Source: Sphingobacterium paludis
Lineage (GTDB): Bacteria > Bacteroidota > Bacteroidia > Sphingobacteriales > Sphingobacteriaceae
Assembly (NCBI RefSeq): GCF_004364125.1
Contig: NZ_SNZV01000004.1
Span: forward strand, 124,001 to 188,000
Reading direction: 5' to 3'
DNA length: 64,000 nt
The position numbers were made by a program, and so were the translations under genes. Below are positions 1 through 9,553 of this stretch, piece by piece. The notes under the pieces were generated by a model. That model was not told the DNA's origin and did not search any database. It saw only the letters and a program-made list of their open reading frames with translations. Position 1 is the stretch's first letter, and every line of letters starts with the position of its first letter.

Positions 1-1
1 T

Positions 2-46
2 GAAATTAGCTGTATGATTGTCAATGCCGTCGAATTTTACAGTTGA
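2..46 (+). CDS. possible C-terminal end of an upstream gene
   Basis: The frame beginning at base 2 is open from the window edge to a TGA at 44-46 and would encode the last 14 residues of a protein, ending in VEFYS. A co-directional gene follows 26 bases later, as expected inside a compact polysaccharide operon. The piece is too short for any family assignment and the open frame could be chance. Confidence 0.25.
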   Translation, partial: EISCMIVNAVEFYS

Positions 47-72
47 TGATAGTAATCAAATAAAACTGCATT

Positions 73-1020
73 ATGTCTACGTTATCATTTATTCTACCCG
101 TATTTAAAGCCAACTATTTAAAAGAGGCGATTAACAGTATCCTGAACCAAACATTTACGGACTTCGAACTTATAATCGTTAATGACCAATCGCCGGACAA
201 TATTTCGGAAATAGTTGGCGAATTTTCGGACGAGAGGATAAAATTTTATGAAAATGAGGTGAACATTGGCGGAAAAGATTTAGTGGAAAATTGGAATCGC
301 TGCTTGGTATATGCAACAGGGGAATGGGTCGTGTTGGCCTCCGATGACGATTATTACGATCCAAAATTTGCTGAAAAGCTTCTTGATAAAATTCAACAAT
401 ATCCTTCAGTTAGTTTGGTACACTGCCGCTACAAGGTTATAAATGGAAAGGATGAGGTTATCGAGATTTCGGAGCCATGTCTAGCATTTGAACAACCGGA
501 AGAATTTGTTTTCCAAAATATAATAAAGCGGAGGCGGCAAGTTGCTCCCGACTTTATGTTTAAGTTAGCCGATCTGCAGCAAGTAGGGGGCTTTGTAAAT
601 TTTCCTTTAGCTTGGGGATCAGATGATGCTACATGGTGTAAGCTAGCCCTCAACGCAGGTGTCGCTTACGTTGACGAAATACTTTTTACATGGCGATTTT
701 CCGGAATAAACATCAGTGCTCAACAGAACAATGTGCTAAAGAAGGCGAAAACTAGAATACACTTTTTAGCATATTTTAATCGTGAAATAATCCCATTTCT
801 GAAGACAGATAATATCATAGCAGCTTATTATACGAAGGTTACACAACACAATTTAACGAAGTCGATACAGGGGGAGGTTGTCAATACAATTGCTTCAAGC
901 AGGTCGTTTAAGGTTTTATTTGCGCTGCTAAAAGACAGGGCACTACGTGAACTGCTCGGTATCAAAAATTTGCTAAAGATGACCTTTGTGATGCTTTATT
1001 TTAGAACCTTTAAAAGATGA
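73..1020 (+). CDS. family 2 glycosyltransferase
   Basis: Predicted cytoplasmic GT-A glycosyltransferase (315 aa) that would transfer a sugar from a nucleotide donor to the growing lipid-linked repeat unit. The N-terminus has the GT2 pattern: a beta strand (LSFILPVF), then SILNQTFTDFELIIVND, then the acidic metal/nucleotide-binding motif SDDD at residues 90-93. Length is normal for the family. The gene overlaps the next one by 4 bases (ATGA), implying translational coupling. The donor and acceptor sugars cannot be read from the sequence. Confidence 0.9.
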   Translation: MSTLSFILPVFKANYLKEAINSILNQTFTDFELIIVNDQSPDNISEIVGEFSDERIKFYENEVNIGGKDLVENWNRCLVYATGEWVVLASDDDYYDPKFAEKLLDKIQQYPSVSLVHCRYKVINGKDEVIEISEPCLAFEQPEEFVFQNIIKRRRQVAPDFMFKLADLQQVGGFVNFPLAWGSDDATWCKLALNAGVAYVDEILFTWRFSGINISAQQNNVLKKAKTRIHFLAYFNREIIPFLKTDNIIAAYYTKVTQHNLTKSIQGEVVNTIASSRSFKVLFALLKDRALRELLGIKNLLKMTFVMLYFRTFKR

Positions 1021-1568
1021 CCGGTATGGACTTGAATCAATATCTCGCTAGCGATCGAATGGATTACTTGCCATTTTTGTCCAAGGGATACATTATGGAT
1101 TGGTTGTTAAAGTCGGAACAATATTGGTTGCGTAGTTTTGTAAGGGCGCTGCGAAAAGAGGAATATTATACCTTTTATAAACCAAATAAGCTTTTGAAAT
1201 ACTACTATGCGCGGCGAAAAAATAGCCTGGGGCGTAAGCTAGGTTTTTTTATTCCTGCAGGTTGTTTCGGGCCGGGACTTAAAATTTACCATTATGGCTC
1301 TATACTGATCAATCCAAAAACACGGGTCGGGAAAAACTGTACCATTCATGGTAATTGTTGTTTAGGAAGTAAAGGCGTTTATCCCGATGACTCTCCCGTG
1401 ATCGGAGATAATGTGGACATAGGGCAAGGGGCGCAAGTGTTGGGCGGAATAATGATAGCAGATGGCGTGAAAATAGGGGCTGGCGCTATCGTCACGAAAT
1501 CAATTTTAGAACAGAATGTTACCGTGGTAGGTATTCCTGCACGTATTGTTCATCAACAAACAACGTAA
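1017..1568 (+). CDS. hexapeptide-repeat acetyltransferase (serine acetyltransferase-like)
   Basis: Protein of 183 aa with a left-handed beta-helix built of hexapeptide repeats in its C-terminal half: GKNCTIHGNC, GDNVDIGQGAQVLGG, GVKIGAGAIVTKS, ending in the usual VVGIPARIV cap. The fold is that of CysE/WbbJ-type O-acetyltransferases, which use acetyl-CoA. Its place between two glycosyltransferases suggests it acetylates a sugar of the polysaccharide rather than serine, but this is inference. Its start overlaps the previous stop and the next gene begins 1 base after its stop. Confidence 0.85.
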   Translation: MTGMDLNQYLASDRMDYLPFLSKGYIMDWLLKSEQYWLRSFVRALRKEEYYTFYKPNKLLKYYYARRKNSLGRKLGFFIPAGCFGPGLKIYHYGSILINPKTRVGKNCTIHGNCCLGSKGVYPDDSPVIGDNVDIGQGAQVLGGIMIADGVKIGAGAIVTKSILEQNVTVVGIPARIVHQQTT

Positions 1569-1569
1569 T

Positions 1570-2373
1570 ATGAAAATTACTATCATTACCGTGACGCTCA
1601 ATAATAGGGATTACCTGGAGCAGACGATTCGATCTGTAATTGATCAATCGTATTCAGATAAGGAATACATTGTCATTGATGGGGGAAGTTTAGATGGCAG
1701 TAAGGGGCTGATTGAAAGTTATGCAGCGCATATAGATTATTGGGTGAGCGAAAGGGACAACGGTATCTACCATGCTATGAACAAAGGGATAGCGGTAGCT
1801 ACAGGAGATTACTGCCTGTTTTTAAACGCCGGCGACGTCTTTGTAGATTCTTCGGTTCTGGATCGTGCCAAGCCATTGCTCAATGCAGATTTCATGTATG
1901 GGGCGGCTTATGTCGTGGAGCCCAATAAAACCAAGTCACTGTGGAAGGGGCCGCTTCAAGTCACCCCGCTTTTTTTTATGCAGCGATTCTCACTATGTCA
2001 TCAATCGGTGTTCACAAAAATGCATGTCCTGAAAGCAAGGCCTTACAACGAAAGTTATCAGGTAGTCGGCGACTACGAGCAGATGTTTTACGAGCTGATC
2101 ATCAATAAGAGAACATTCCGAAGGTTGGAAATGGTCATTGCAGATTTTCGCAGAGACGGTATATCCGCTGACGACTATAAAGCCGATTTGGAAAAACAAA
2201 AAGTGCTCGAAGCGTTTCGTTATTTCGGCTATATCGAACATGATGAATTGTTAAAAAGGATAAGTCAACTGAAAATGGGTACAAGAAAATACGCATTAGC
2301 CTTATTTTTTTTACGTTTGATCGTCGATGGCGCCAAAACGCTAGCACCATTCCGGAGCAAGTTGGGAAAATAA
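1570..2373 (+). CDS. family 2 glycosyltransferase (WcaE-like)
   Basis: GT-A fold glycosyltransferase of 267 aa. The start at 1570 (MKITIITVTLNN) is chosen because the first beta strand of GT2 enzymes begins there; an in-frame ATG at 1546 lies inside the preceding gene and adds only a poorly matching extension. Visible features are the IDGGSLDGS loop, the SERDNGIYHAMNKG segment typical of the colanic-acid-type GT2 subgroup, and the acidic LNAGDVF motif. The C-terminal 30 residues are basic and hydrophobic and may associate with the membrane. Substrates are unknown. Confidence 0.9.
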   Translation: MKITIITVTLNNRDYLEQTIRSVIDQSYSDKEYIVIDGGSLDGSKGLIESYAAHIDYWVSERDNGIYHAMNKGIAVATGDYCLFLNAGDVFVDSSVLDRAKPLLNADFMYGAAYVVEPNKTKSLWKGPLQVTPLFFMQRFSLCHQSVFTKMHVLKARPYNESYQVVGDYEQMFYELIINKRTFRRLEMVIADFRRDGISADDYKADLEKQKVLEAFRYFGYIEHDELLKRISQLKMGTRKYALALFFLRLIVDGAKTLAPFRSKLGK

Positions 2374-2404
2374 TAGAGTAGTGGAGAAATTTTACGTAGA
2401 CGGC

Positions 2405-3490
2405 ATGGGAAAAAATATGCGCATTTTGCATATAGTCACGCGGATTGATTCAGGTGGAATAAGTACTTTTTTATACAATTACTATAAATTTTTAGATCGC
2501 TCTGAAACGCAGTTTGATATCGTGGCCATCGATACTGGTTCTCCCCAAGGTTATCACGAAGTTTTTACGGCTCTGGGTGTTCGGATATTTTATATGCCAA
2601 ATCCGATGTTTCAACGAGTTATTTTTCTGACAAGATTAATTCGATCAATGGGCTATGATTTGGTTCACGCGCATATTGAATTGCAGTCATCTGTTTATTT
2701 GGCGGTAGCAGCCCTATGTGGCGTTAAGAACCGGGTGGCACACGCGCACTTGTCTATGGAGCGTACAGGGTTAACCAATAAGCTGCTGCGCGTATTGATG
2801 AATGCGGTGGTTACGGCGCGAGCGGGAGCCAGCGATCTTTCCATTCGTGCTGTATTTGGAAAACGATACGCGAAGCAGGCGATGGTACTGTATAATGCCG
2901 TTGATGTGGAAAGATTCGCTTTTCAGCCTGCCGTGAGAGAAGCTAAACGAACAGAACTTGGCCTTGCTGACAGGGACATCGTAGGCTTCGTAGGTCGATT
3001 ATCTGCACAAAAAAATGTCTTCTTTTTGTTGGATGTCATCAAGCATCTTGTTAAAGTAAAGCCGCAAGCTATTTTGCTGATTGTAGGCGAAGGTGAATTG
3101 CGCGCGCAGATGGAGCAAAAAATCAATGCGCTGAACATCACGCAAAACGTGCTTTTTCTGAGTAACCGAACGGACATACCTGAGCTCATGATGGCCATGG
3201 ATGTACTGCTGTTGCCTTCGTTGTATGAAGGGCTACCCTTGGTGTTAGTGGAGGCACAAGCTGCTGCGTTGAAATGTTTAGTTTCTAATCATGTTACGAA
3301 GTTGGTGGACGTTACCGAATTTATTCGTTACTTGGATATTGAAGAGGCCGAAGCATGGAGCAACGGGATAATGCAAGAGCTAAACTATTCACGATACCCA
3401 ATGGAAAAAACAATCACGAGAAAGCGATTTAATATCCGGAAAGAAGCGCAAAATCTCAACCAGTTTTACATAGAATTAATAAACAAATGA
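2405..3490 (+). CDS. family 4 glycosyltransferase
   Basis: GT-B fold retaining glycosyltransferase of about 361 aa. The N-terminal domain opens with MRILHIVTRIDSGGIST, the usual glycine-rich acceptor-side loop; the C-terminal nucleotide-sugar domain has IVGFVGRLSAQKN and the E-x7-E motif in YEGLPLVLVEA. Starts are possible at GTG 2381, ATG 2405 and ATG 2417; I favour an ATG, because the family's first strand begins at 2417. It overlaps the following GT8 gene by 4 bases. The sugar and linkage are not predictable. Confidence 0.88.
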   Translation: MGKNMRILHIVTRIDSGGISTFLYNYYKFLDRSETQFDIVAIDTGSPQGYHEVFTALGVRIFYMPNPMFQRVIFLTRLIRSMGYDLVHAHIELQSSVYLAVAALCGVKNRVAHAHLSMERTGLTNKLLRVLMNAVVTARAGASDLSIRAVFGKRYAKQAMVLYNAVDVERFAFQPAVREAKRTELGLADRDIVGFVGRLSAQKNVFFLLDVIKHLVKVKPQAILLIVGEGELRAQMEQKINALNITQNVLFLSNRTDIPELMMAMDVLLLPSLYEGLPLVLVEAQAAALKCLVSNHVTKLVDVTEFIRYLDIEEAEAWSNGIMQELNYSRYPMEKTITRKRFNIRKEAQNLNQFYIELINK

Positions 3491-4452
3491 TGCAAGAGGA
3501 ACGCACAGGACCTAACCAAATAGAGGTACCCATTGTACTGGCGTTTACGCCGAACTATTTTGTGCCGGTGGCCACCTGTATTACCTCTGTCCTGCAATAT
3601 GCAGGTGAAACATCGAAGTTTCACTTTATTTGTCTATTAACAGAGGCACTGCCTACAGCTATGCAAGAGCTGTTAAAAGATCTTGGCGCGGCACGCGCTC
3701 GATTTACATTTATGGACTTAACCGGCGCTGTTTCCGAAGAAATCTATGTGGACCCTAAATACACCATTGCCGCATCGTACCGTTTATTGCTTCCGAGCCT
3801 GTTGCCCGAATACGATAAAATTCTGTATATCGACTGTGATATGATTTTCCAAAATGATTTGAGCATACTCTACCATCGTATGGATTTACAGGATAATTAT
3901 ATGGCCGGTGTTTTTGAAGCCACATTAGAAGTGCAGCAAGCGCACATGCAGGCCATCGGCTGCGCACCAGGTTCCTACATCAATAGCGGTCTGCTTTTAA
4001 TGAACCTGAAGCAGCTTCGTGCCGACGATATGGTAAGTCAGTTCTTGGAAGCGGCCAAAGTTGAGGGCTTAGCGTTTCCCGATCAAGATGTAATTAACCA
4101 GTTGTGTAAAGGCCGAATCGTTGGTCTTCCGCCGTTTTGGAACAGTATACGGACATTTTTGCTTCCCCAGTACAAAACTAGTTTTTTGAAATTTTATACC
4201 GAGCAAGATTGGAGAACGGTACAACGCCGGGGAAATGTACATTACACCGGGCCCAAACCCTGGAATACGTTCACCGTCGCTTTTGATCTTTGGTGGAGCT
4301 ATTACAATCGCTTACCAGTCGCTATAAAAAAGCTGATTACGATTGATCCTAAATTGGTACTCATCGCAACCGTATATAGAAACTCATTGGGTAAATTCGG
4401 CGTCAAGCTTGTACAGACCGTATACCGTAGATTAAAAGGGAGGGCCGAATGA
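3487..4452 (+). CDS. family 8 glycosyltransferase (LPS galactosyl/glucosyltransferase-like)
   Basis: Protein of 321 aa with the GT8 layout: an N-terminal VLAFTPNYFVPVATCITSVL strand-helix, the metal-binding DCD triad at residues 116-118 (YIDCDMIF), then YINSGLLLMNL and PDQDVINQL, and a late HYTGPKPW motif, all characteristic of retaining enzymes such as WaaI/WaaJ and glycogenin. It should use a UDP-hexose donor and Mn2+. It overlaps the genes on both sides by 4 bases, so it sits in the middle of one translationally coupled operon. Confidence 0.92.
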   Translation: MMQEERTGPNQIEVPIVLAFTPNYFVPVATCITSVLQYAGETSKFHFICLLTEALPTAMQELLKDLGAARARFTFMDLTGAVSEEIYVDPKYTIAASYRLLLPSLLPEYDKILYIDCDMIFQNDLSILYHRMDLQDNYMAGVFEATLEVQQAHMQAIGCAPGSYINSGLLLMNLKQLRADDMVSQFLEAAKVEGLAFPDQDVINQLCKGRIVGLPPFWNSIRTFLLPQYKTSFLKFYTEQDWRTVQRRGNVHYTGPKPWNTFTVAFDLWWSYYNRLPVAIKKLITIDPKLVLIATVYRNSLGKFGVKLVQTVYRRLKGRAE

Positions 4453-5306
4453 AACACGCTTATTTAGTGATCGCGCACAATGAATTTGAGGTGTTGAAAA
4501 AACTGATCGCGGCACTGGACGACCCACGAAACGATATATACGTCCATATCGATAAAAAAGTGACAAGCTGCCCCGTGCTGCAAACGCAATATGCCAAGCT
4601 CGATATGCTGAAAAAGAGACAAGACATCCGTTGGGGCTCGGTATCGCAAATCAAAGCGGAGTACTTACTGTTTGAAGCTGCTTTGGCAAATGATACGGCA
4701 TACGATCGGTATCACCTCATCTCGGGAACGCATCTTCCGCTTAAAGCCCAAGATGATATTCACGCGTTTTTCCGCGAACAAAGCGGAAAAGAAATCCTAA
4801 ACTTTCTCTACACCAATTCCTATGAAATTGATATGAAACTTGCTCGATATCATTTCTTCCTCAACTATTTTCAATATGGCAAACCCTGGATCAAGCGCAT
4901 AGCGAACCTATGTTGGCATGTCATTATAAAACTACAATATATACTTTCTATACGTCGACGGGCGCTGGATGTACATATAAAAGCAAATAATTGGGTAAGT
5001 TTGACCGAACAAGCCGTGCAGCATATTGTTTCACGAAAAAAAGAAGTTTTGAGGGCGTTTCGCTGGTCGCTGTGTGGCGATGAATATTTCGTACCGTATC
5101 TCATAGCGGATAAAAAATCGGGCTTTACGGTGCTGGATGAACCGAAACTTCTTTTTAATGAGTTCGTCGGAAGCAACCCTAGGATATTGACGATGGAAGA
5201 TTATGCTTTCATAATACATAGTGATTACCTATTTGCAAGAAAATTTAGCCAATCGGCAATGGACGTAGTCGACAAGTTAGTAGAGACTATAAAAAGAGAC
5301 GTATGA
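4449..5306 (+). CDS. GT14 (core-2/I-branching) glycosyltransferase, copy 1
   Basis: Protein of 285 aa matching the bacterial branch of the core-2/I-branching beta-1,6-N-acetylglucosaminyltransferase family (GT14). It begins MKHAYLVIAHNEFEVLKKLI, followed by DDPRNDIYVHIDKK, WGSVSQIKAE, YHLISGTHLPL and a late LCGDEYFVPYLI segment, in the family's order. No membrane anchor is visible, as is usual for the bacterial forms. It is a paralog of the next gene, which it overlaps by 4 bases. GlcNAc or xylose transfer is known in the family; the actual substrate here is unknown. Confidence 0.88.
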   Translation: MKHAYLVIAHNEFEVLKKLIAALDDPRNDIYVHIDKKVTSCPVLQTQYAKLDMLKKRQDIRWGSVSQIKAEYLLFEAALANDTAYDRYHLISGTHLPLKAQDDIHAFFREQSGKEILNFLYTNSYEIDMKLARYHFFLNYFQYGKPWIKRIANLCWHVIIKLQYILSIRRRALDVHIKANNWVSLTEQAVQHIVSRKKEVLRAFRWSLCGDEYFVPYLIADKKSGFTVLDEPKLLFNEFVGSNPRILTMEDYAFIIHSDYLFARKFSQSAMDVVDKLVETIKRDV

Positions 5307-6172
5307 AGCACGCCTATCTGATCCTAGCTCATCATGAATTTGAACTTCTTGCCTGCTTGGTTGAGGGGCTGGATGATCCGCGTAATACCATTTTTATACA
5401 TTTTGATAGCAAAGTATCTGCCTTGCCCACGTTAAAAACAAAGTTTGCGAATTTATTTGTTTTGGAAGAGCGGATAGATGTGCGTTGGGGCGACGTGAGT
5501 ATCGTAGAGGCAGAATTGCGCTTGTTTCAAATGGCGCAGGACAGCGGTAACTTCAGTCATTATCATTTGCTATCTGGAGTAGATATGCCGCTGCAAACGC
5601 AAGATGTCATCCATAGTTTTTGCGCCGCACATCCTAACAAGCAGTTTATTGGCTATTCACAGGGTGACCAACGCGCGCACGTCGAACGTAAGGTGCAGCG
5701 ATACCATATTTTTCCAAGACATTTTAGAGCTAGCGGTAATCTTGCCGATCGTCTGCGAAAAATTTTGCGATTTCTCTGCCTGCGGTTACAATTTGTATTG
5801 AACGTAAAAAGAAATCAAGATATTGAGTTTAAAAAGGGTACGCAGTGGCTTAGTTTAACGGCTGATTTTGTAGCATTTTTACTGGTTCAAAAAGAGGAGA
5901 TTTTGAAGCGGTATAGTTATACCTTTTGCGCTGATGAAATTTTTGTACAAACGGCCTGCTGGAATTCGCCATTTCGTAGCCAAATTTATGACCTCAAGGA
6001 TGAAGGTAATGGCTCGCAGCGTATGATTCAATGGCGGGATAATCAGTTAATCGATTGGCAAGACAAGGATTTTGATACCTTAGCACATTCCCAGTTGCTC
6101 TTTGCTCGGAAATTTAACGAGGCCAATTCGGACGTTGTTCAAAAATTGTTAACAAATATACGCCTTAGATAA
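5303..6172 (+). CDS. GT14 (core-2/I-branching) glycosyltransferase, copy 2
   Basis: Protein of 289 aa, clearly related to its upstream neighbour: both start MKHAYL and share the AHxEFE, LDDPRN, VRWGDVS/IRWGSVS, YHLLSG and CADEIFVQ/CGDEYFVP blocks at the same spacing. The two have diverged well beyond a recent duplication, so they probably add different sugars or use different acceptors. The start overlaps the previous stop (ATGA) and the stop shares a base with the acyltransferase start (TAATG), giving strong operon coupling. Confidence 0.88.
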   Translation: MKHAYLILAHHEFELLACLVEGLDDPRNTIFIHFDSKVSALPTLKTKFANLFVLEERIDVRWGDVSIVEAELRLFQMAQDSGNFSHYHLLSGVDMPLQTQDVIHSFCAAHPNKQFIGYSQGDQRAHVERKVQRYHIFPRHFRASGNLADRLRKILRFLCLRLQFVLNVKRNQDIEFKKGTQWLSLTADFVAFLLVQKEEILKRYSYTFCADEIFVQTACWNSPFRSQIYDLKDEGNGSQRMIQWRDNQLIDWQDKDFDTLAHSQLLFARKFNEANSDVVQKLLTNIRLR

Positions 6173-7257
6173 TGGTAGATTTAGAAATAAAGAGACAGCA
6201 ATCTGAAGCCGTCGAAATCTTAAGATTTCCTTTGATGTTTTTGGTTATATTTGTTCATATGCTTCCTTATGAGCAACGGGCGATTCCACCAGTGTTCGGT
6301 GGTGAATCTGTCTATATTTTTGTCTCCGAATTAATATCTCATCATATCGGTAGGATAGCTGTACCTTTCTTTTTTGTGTTTTCAGGCTATTTCTTTTTCA
6401 GTAAAATAGACAATTGGACGGCTAATCTCTACTTCACTCAATTAAAAAAGCGGTATAGTACGTTATTATTTCCCTATATTTTTTGGAATTTGGCCTTGGT
6501 CATTGTTATTGTAGTTGTAAATCTAATGCTCGAATATGTAGGGCGGGCCCCTAATGAGAATTATCACGATCTCCGGCAGAGTTCTCTTTACGATCTGTTT
6601 TGGGGATATCCTATAAATTTTCCTTTATGGTACATCCGTGATTTAATGGTTATGGTAGTTTTGAGCCCCATCTTTTATTATTTTTTCAAGCTGTTAAGAG
6701 GATTTGGGCTTTGTATTATCGCGGTGCTTTATCTATCAACTTTAGAGAGTAATTTGCCAGGGATAAGCAGCACCGCCATTATGTATTTCGGATTAGGGGC
6801 ATATGTTAGCCTTGCGAAGGTAGATGTTGTGAATTTCTGTTTGCGTTATGGGAAGCTATTCGCAGCATTGGCCCTAGTTGCTTTGGCAGTTACCGCCTTG
6901 TATACGGCAAAGCCTGAAAACGAATATGTCGTACGTACCTTCGTACTATTCGCCTTACCAAGTGTTTTTCTATTAGCAATTTCTTTGGCTAAAAAGAGCC
7001 GTGTCAAAAGATACTTACTTATGTTATCACCCGCTGTGTTTTTTATTTACGCTACACATACGATCTATATCTTGGGAAAACTGAAGGGAGCCTTTTCAAG
7101 AACATCCTTCGCAGAACCAGGTTGGGGAATGTTAATGGGGTACTTTCTAATTCCAGTGCTGTGCATGGCGGTTCTTTTGCTTTTCTATTTTCTGCTACAT
7201 CGATATCTACCCAAGCCACTGTCATTGGTTACTGGGAGTAGAATCAAACAACTGTAA
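6172..7257 (+). CDS. acyltransferase 3 family membrane protein (OafA/WecH-like)
   Basis: Integral membrane protein of 361 aa with about ten hydrophobic segments. The N-terminus has the acyltransferase-3 signature: a short cytoplasmic lead, then EILRFPLMFLVIFVHM containing the conserved Arg and His, with a later FFVFSGYFFF segment. Such proteins move acetyl or other acyl groups onto exported sugars. Within this operon it most likely O-acylates the polysaccharide repeat unit. The acyl group cannot be deduced. Confidence 0.88.
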   Translation: MVDLEIKRQQSEAVEILRFPLMFLVIFVHMLPYEQRAIPPVFGGESVYIFVSELISHHIGRIAVPFFFVFSGYFFFSKIDNWTANLYFTQLKKRYSTLLFPYIFWNLALVIVIVVVNLMLEYVGRAPNENYHDLRQSSLYDLFWGYPINFPLWYIRDLMVMVVLSPIFYYFFKLLRGFGLCIIAVLYLSTLESNLPGISSTAIMYFGLGAYVSLAKVDVVNFCLRYGKLFAALALVALAVTALYTAKPENEYVVRTFVLFALPSVFLLAISLAKKSRVKRYLLMLSPAVFFIYATHTIYILGKLKGAFSRTSFAEPGWGMLMGYFLIPVLCMAVLLLFYFLLHRYLPKPLSLVTGSRIKQL

Positions 7258-7259
7258 TT

Positions 7260-8267
7260 ATGCCTGTAGAAAAGCCCAATAATCCACTCGTTTCTATTAT
7301 TATTCCGGTATATAATGCTGAGAATACGTTAATGATTTGCTTAGAATCGCTAAGCAAATTAGATTATCCTGCATTGGAATTGTTGTTTGTGAATGACAGC
7401 AGTACCGATGGTAGTTTAGATATACTGGAAGAGTTTGTGCCAAATTTTTTGGGAAGTGAAAGGCAAGCAAAGGTCATAAGCCATGCATCAAACAAGGGAG
7501 TGGCAGTTGCACGAAACACCGGACTGGATCACGCAACAGGCATGTATATCTATTATGTAGATGCCGATGATAGTTTAGCAACAAATTCCGTATCCCTTGC
7601 TATCGACAAAGCGCAGGAGATGGATGCAGAGATTGTAGGTTTCAATTGGTTTTTAGCTTTTAATGCGAACGAACGGAAGATGAACCAACCGGCTTTCCAG
7701 ACGCCTTGGGAGGCTCTTGAAAAGATGATGTTGGGAACCTTGCGTTGGAACCTTTGGTTGTTTTTGGTGAAACGCTCGCTGTATGAACAACATAACATTC
7801 GGTTTACGCCCGGGATGAATATGGGCGAGGATCTCATGGTTATGGTGAAGTTGTTTTCCTACGCGGAGCGTGTTGCGTTTATTGATGAGGCATTATACCG
7901 CTACCGACAATCGAATAGTGCTTCCTTAACAAAAACGTATACGGACGCTCATATCGAACAGGTAACGCGTAATATCAATGACGTCGAATCATTTTTGAGG
8001 GCTAGTCGCTACGCCCCGAAATTAGGCAACCTCTTGGAACAATTGAAATTAAACATAAAATTGCCCTTATTGATCTCGGCTAAAACGAAGCAGTATAAGC
8101 GTTGGCGGAACTGGTTTCCAGAAGCAAATGCATACGTATGGGATAACAAAGCATTGCCATTACGCACACGTCTCATCCAATATTTCGCGTGGAAAAAGCA
8201 ATTTTGGCTGCTGAAAATATATTATTATTTTGTGATACGTTTTGTATATGGTATTATTTATCGCTAG
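7260..8267 (+). CDS. family 2 glycosyltransferase
   Basis: GT-A glycosyltransferase of 335 aa. It carries the classic GT2 opening PLVSIIIPVYNAENTL, the FVNDSSTDGS loop, ARNTGLDHATG, and the metal-binding motif DADD in YYVDADDS; GEDLMVMVKL follows later, at the position of the usual catalytic-base segment. The C-terminal part (WLLKIYYYFVIRFVYGIIY) is strongly hydrophobic and may anchor it to the inner membrane. It lies 2 bases after the acyltransferase gene. Confidence 0.92.
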   Translation: MPVEKPNNPLVSIIIPVYNAENTLMICLESLSKLDYPALELLFVNDSSTDGSLDILEEFVPNFLGSERQAKVISHASNKGVAVARNTGLDHATGMYIYYVDADDSLATNSVSLAIDKAQEMDAEIVGFNWFLAFNANERKMNQPAFQTPWEALEKMMLGTLRWNLWLFLVKRSLYEQHNIRFTPGMNMGEDLMVMVKLFSYAERVAFIDEALYRYRQSNSASLTKTYTDAHIEQVTRNINDVESFLRASRYAPKLGNLLEQLKLNIKLPLLISAKTKQYKRWRNWFPEANAYVWDNKALPLRTRLIQYFAWKKQFWLLKIYYYFVIRFVYGIIYR

Positions 8268-8272
8268 GAGAC

Positions 8273-9553
8273 ATGCTTAAATTTCTGCAATACATATCAA
8301 TAACCATATTGGTAAGTCTTTACTACTTTCCTATCGGTTTGTCATTCCTTCCCGCAAGTTTAAATACAAAAAATGTTTTAGCCCTTGCCGGCATGTTCTT
8401 CCTGCTCTACGACTGTATCAGAGCTTCGCGTGTCACTATACCGTTAAATTTGCTTGGATCGATAGGGCTCGCCGTGCTGTTCTCCTTAATTTGTCTATAC
8501 AGTACGGACTATAACCATACCACCGACTATGCTTATGCAAATTATTACATATCTTTTGCTGTTTGGATATTTGGGGCCTACAGCGTTTGTACCGCTATCC
8601 GTTTCTTGCATGGTGCGGCTAATTTTAAACGTATTACGCTGTATTTAACTGCCGTATGCTTTGCACAGTGTGTTGCAGCCATGCTAATCGACCGTATTCC
8701 CTCGATACAAATGCTGGTGGATAGTTACGTGAATCAAGGTCAGGAATTTTTCGAAGAAGTAGATCGTTTATATGGCATCGGTGCGGCTTTGGACACGGCG
8801 GGGGTAAGATTTTCGTTGGTGCTGGTGATGATTGCAGCGTTATTGGTCAATGACGCGAAGATACGCTCCAACGCATGGCACGTAGCCCTTTTATTGCTGT
8901 CGTTTTTTACCATTACGCTCATTGGAAATATGATGGCCAGAACCACCATCCTTGGTTTTGGTATGGCGTTGGCCTACTTAGCCATCGCTACCGATGCCTG
9001 GAAGCTGGTTATTCGAGAACGATTTTTTAAGTTCTTTTTAGTGTTTTTGTTGATTCTTGCTTTCGGTATATCTATTTCAGTCTATCTCTATCAGACGGAT
9101 GAAAGTTTTTACCATAATATGCGCTTTGCCTTTGAAGGCTTTTTTAACTGGGTGGAGAAAGGCGAGTGGCGCACCGACTCGACAGATAAGCTGAACCGGG
9201 AAATGTGGATATGGCCACAAGATACAAAGACCTGGATTATAGGTTCTGGCTTGTTTGACAATTTTCTATACAGCACAGATATTGGCTATTGCCGTTTTAT
9301 CCTATACTGTGGCCTCACCGGCTTTTCGGTGTTTGCCCTGTTCTTCATCTATAATGCCTATATATTTGCGCAGCAAGATAAGCGCTATGCGCTGATGTTT
9401 TTCTTTTTCGTGGTTATCACCTTCGTCATCTGGCTAAAGGTAGCAACAGATATCTTCGTTATCTATGCACTATTCTTTTGCCTGGATGGTTTGGGGCAAA
9501 AAACCTTTGTCCGCAAGCAGCCGATGCGTCAACCCCTAGCCACAGCGGTATGA
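8273..9553 (+). CDS. O-antigen/polysaccharide polymerase-like membrane protein (Wzy-like)
   Basis: Polytopic membrane protein of 426 aa with roughly ten to twelve transmembrane segments and one larger hydrophilic loop around residues 290-345 (EKGEWRTDSTDKLNREMWIWP), the architecture of Wzy polymerases and O-antigen ligases. The start at 8273 is preferred because a GGAG sequence precedes it and it follows the previous stop at 8267; an upstream in-frame ATG at 8189 would overlap the neighbour by 79 bases. It probably joins repeat units in the periplasm. The assignment rests on topology and context because Wzy proteins share little sequence. Confidence 0.75.
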   Translation: MLKFLQYISITILVSLYYFPIGLSFLPASLNTKNVLALAGMFFLLYDCIRASRVTIPLNLLGSIGLAVLFSLICLYSTDYNHTTDYAYANYYISFAVWIFGAYSVCTAIRFLHGAANFKRITLYLTAVCFAQCVAAMLIDRIPSIQMLVDSYVNQGQEFFEEVDRLYGIGAALDTAGVRFSLVLVMIAALLVNDAKIRSNAWHVALLLLSFFTITLIGNMMARTTILGFGMALAYLAIATDAWKLVIRERFFKFFLVFLLILAFGISISVYLYQTDESFYHNMRFAFEGFFNWVEKGEWRTDSTDKLNREMWIWPQDTKTWIIGSGLFDNFLYSTDIGYCRFILYCGLTGFSVFALFFIYNAYIFAQQDKRYALMFFFFVVITFVIWLKVATDIFVIYALFFCLDGLGQKTFVRKQPMRQPLATAV

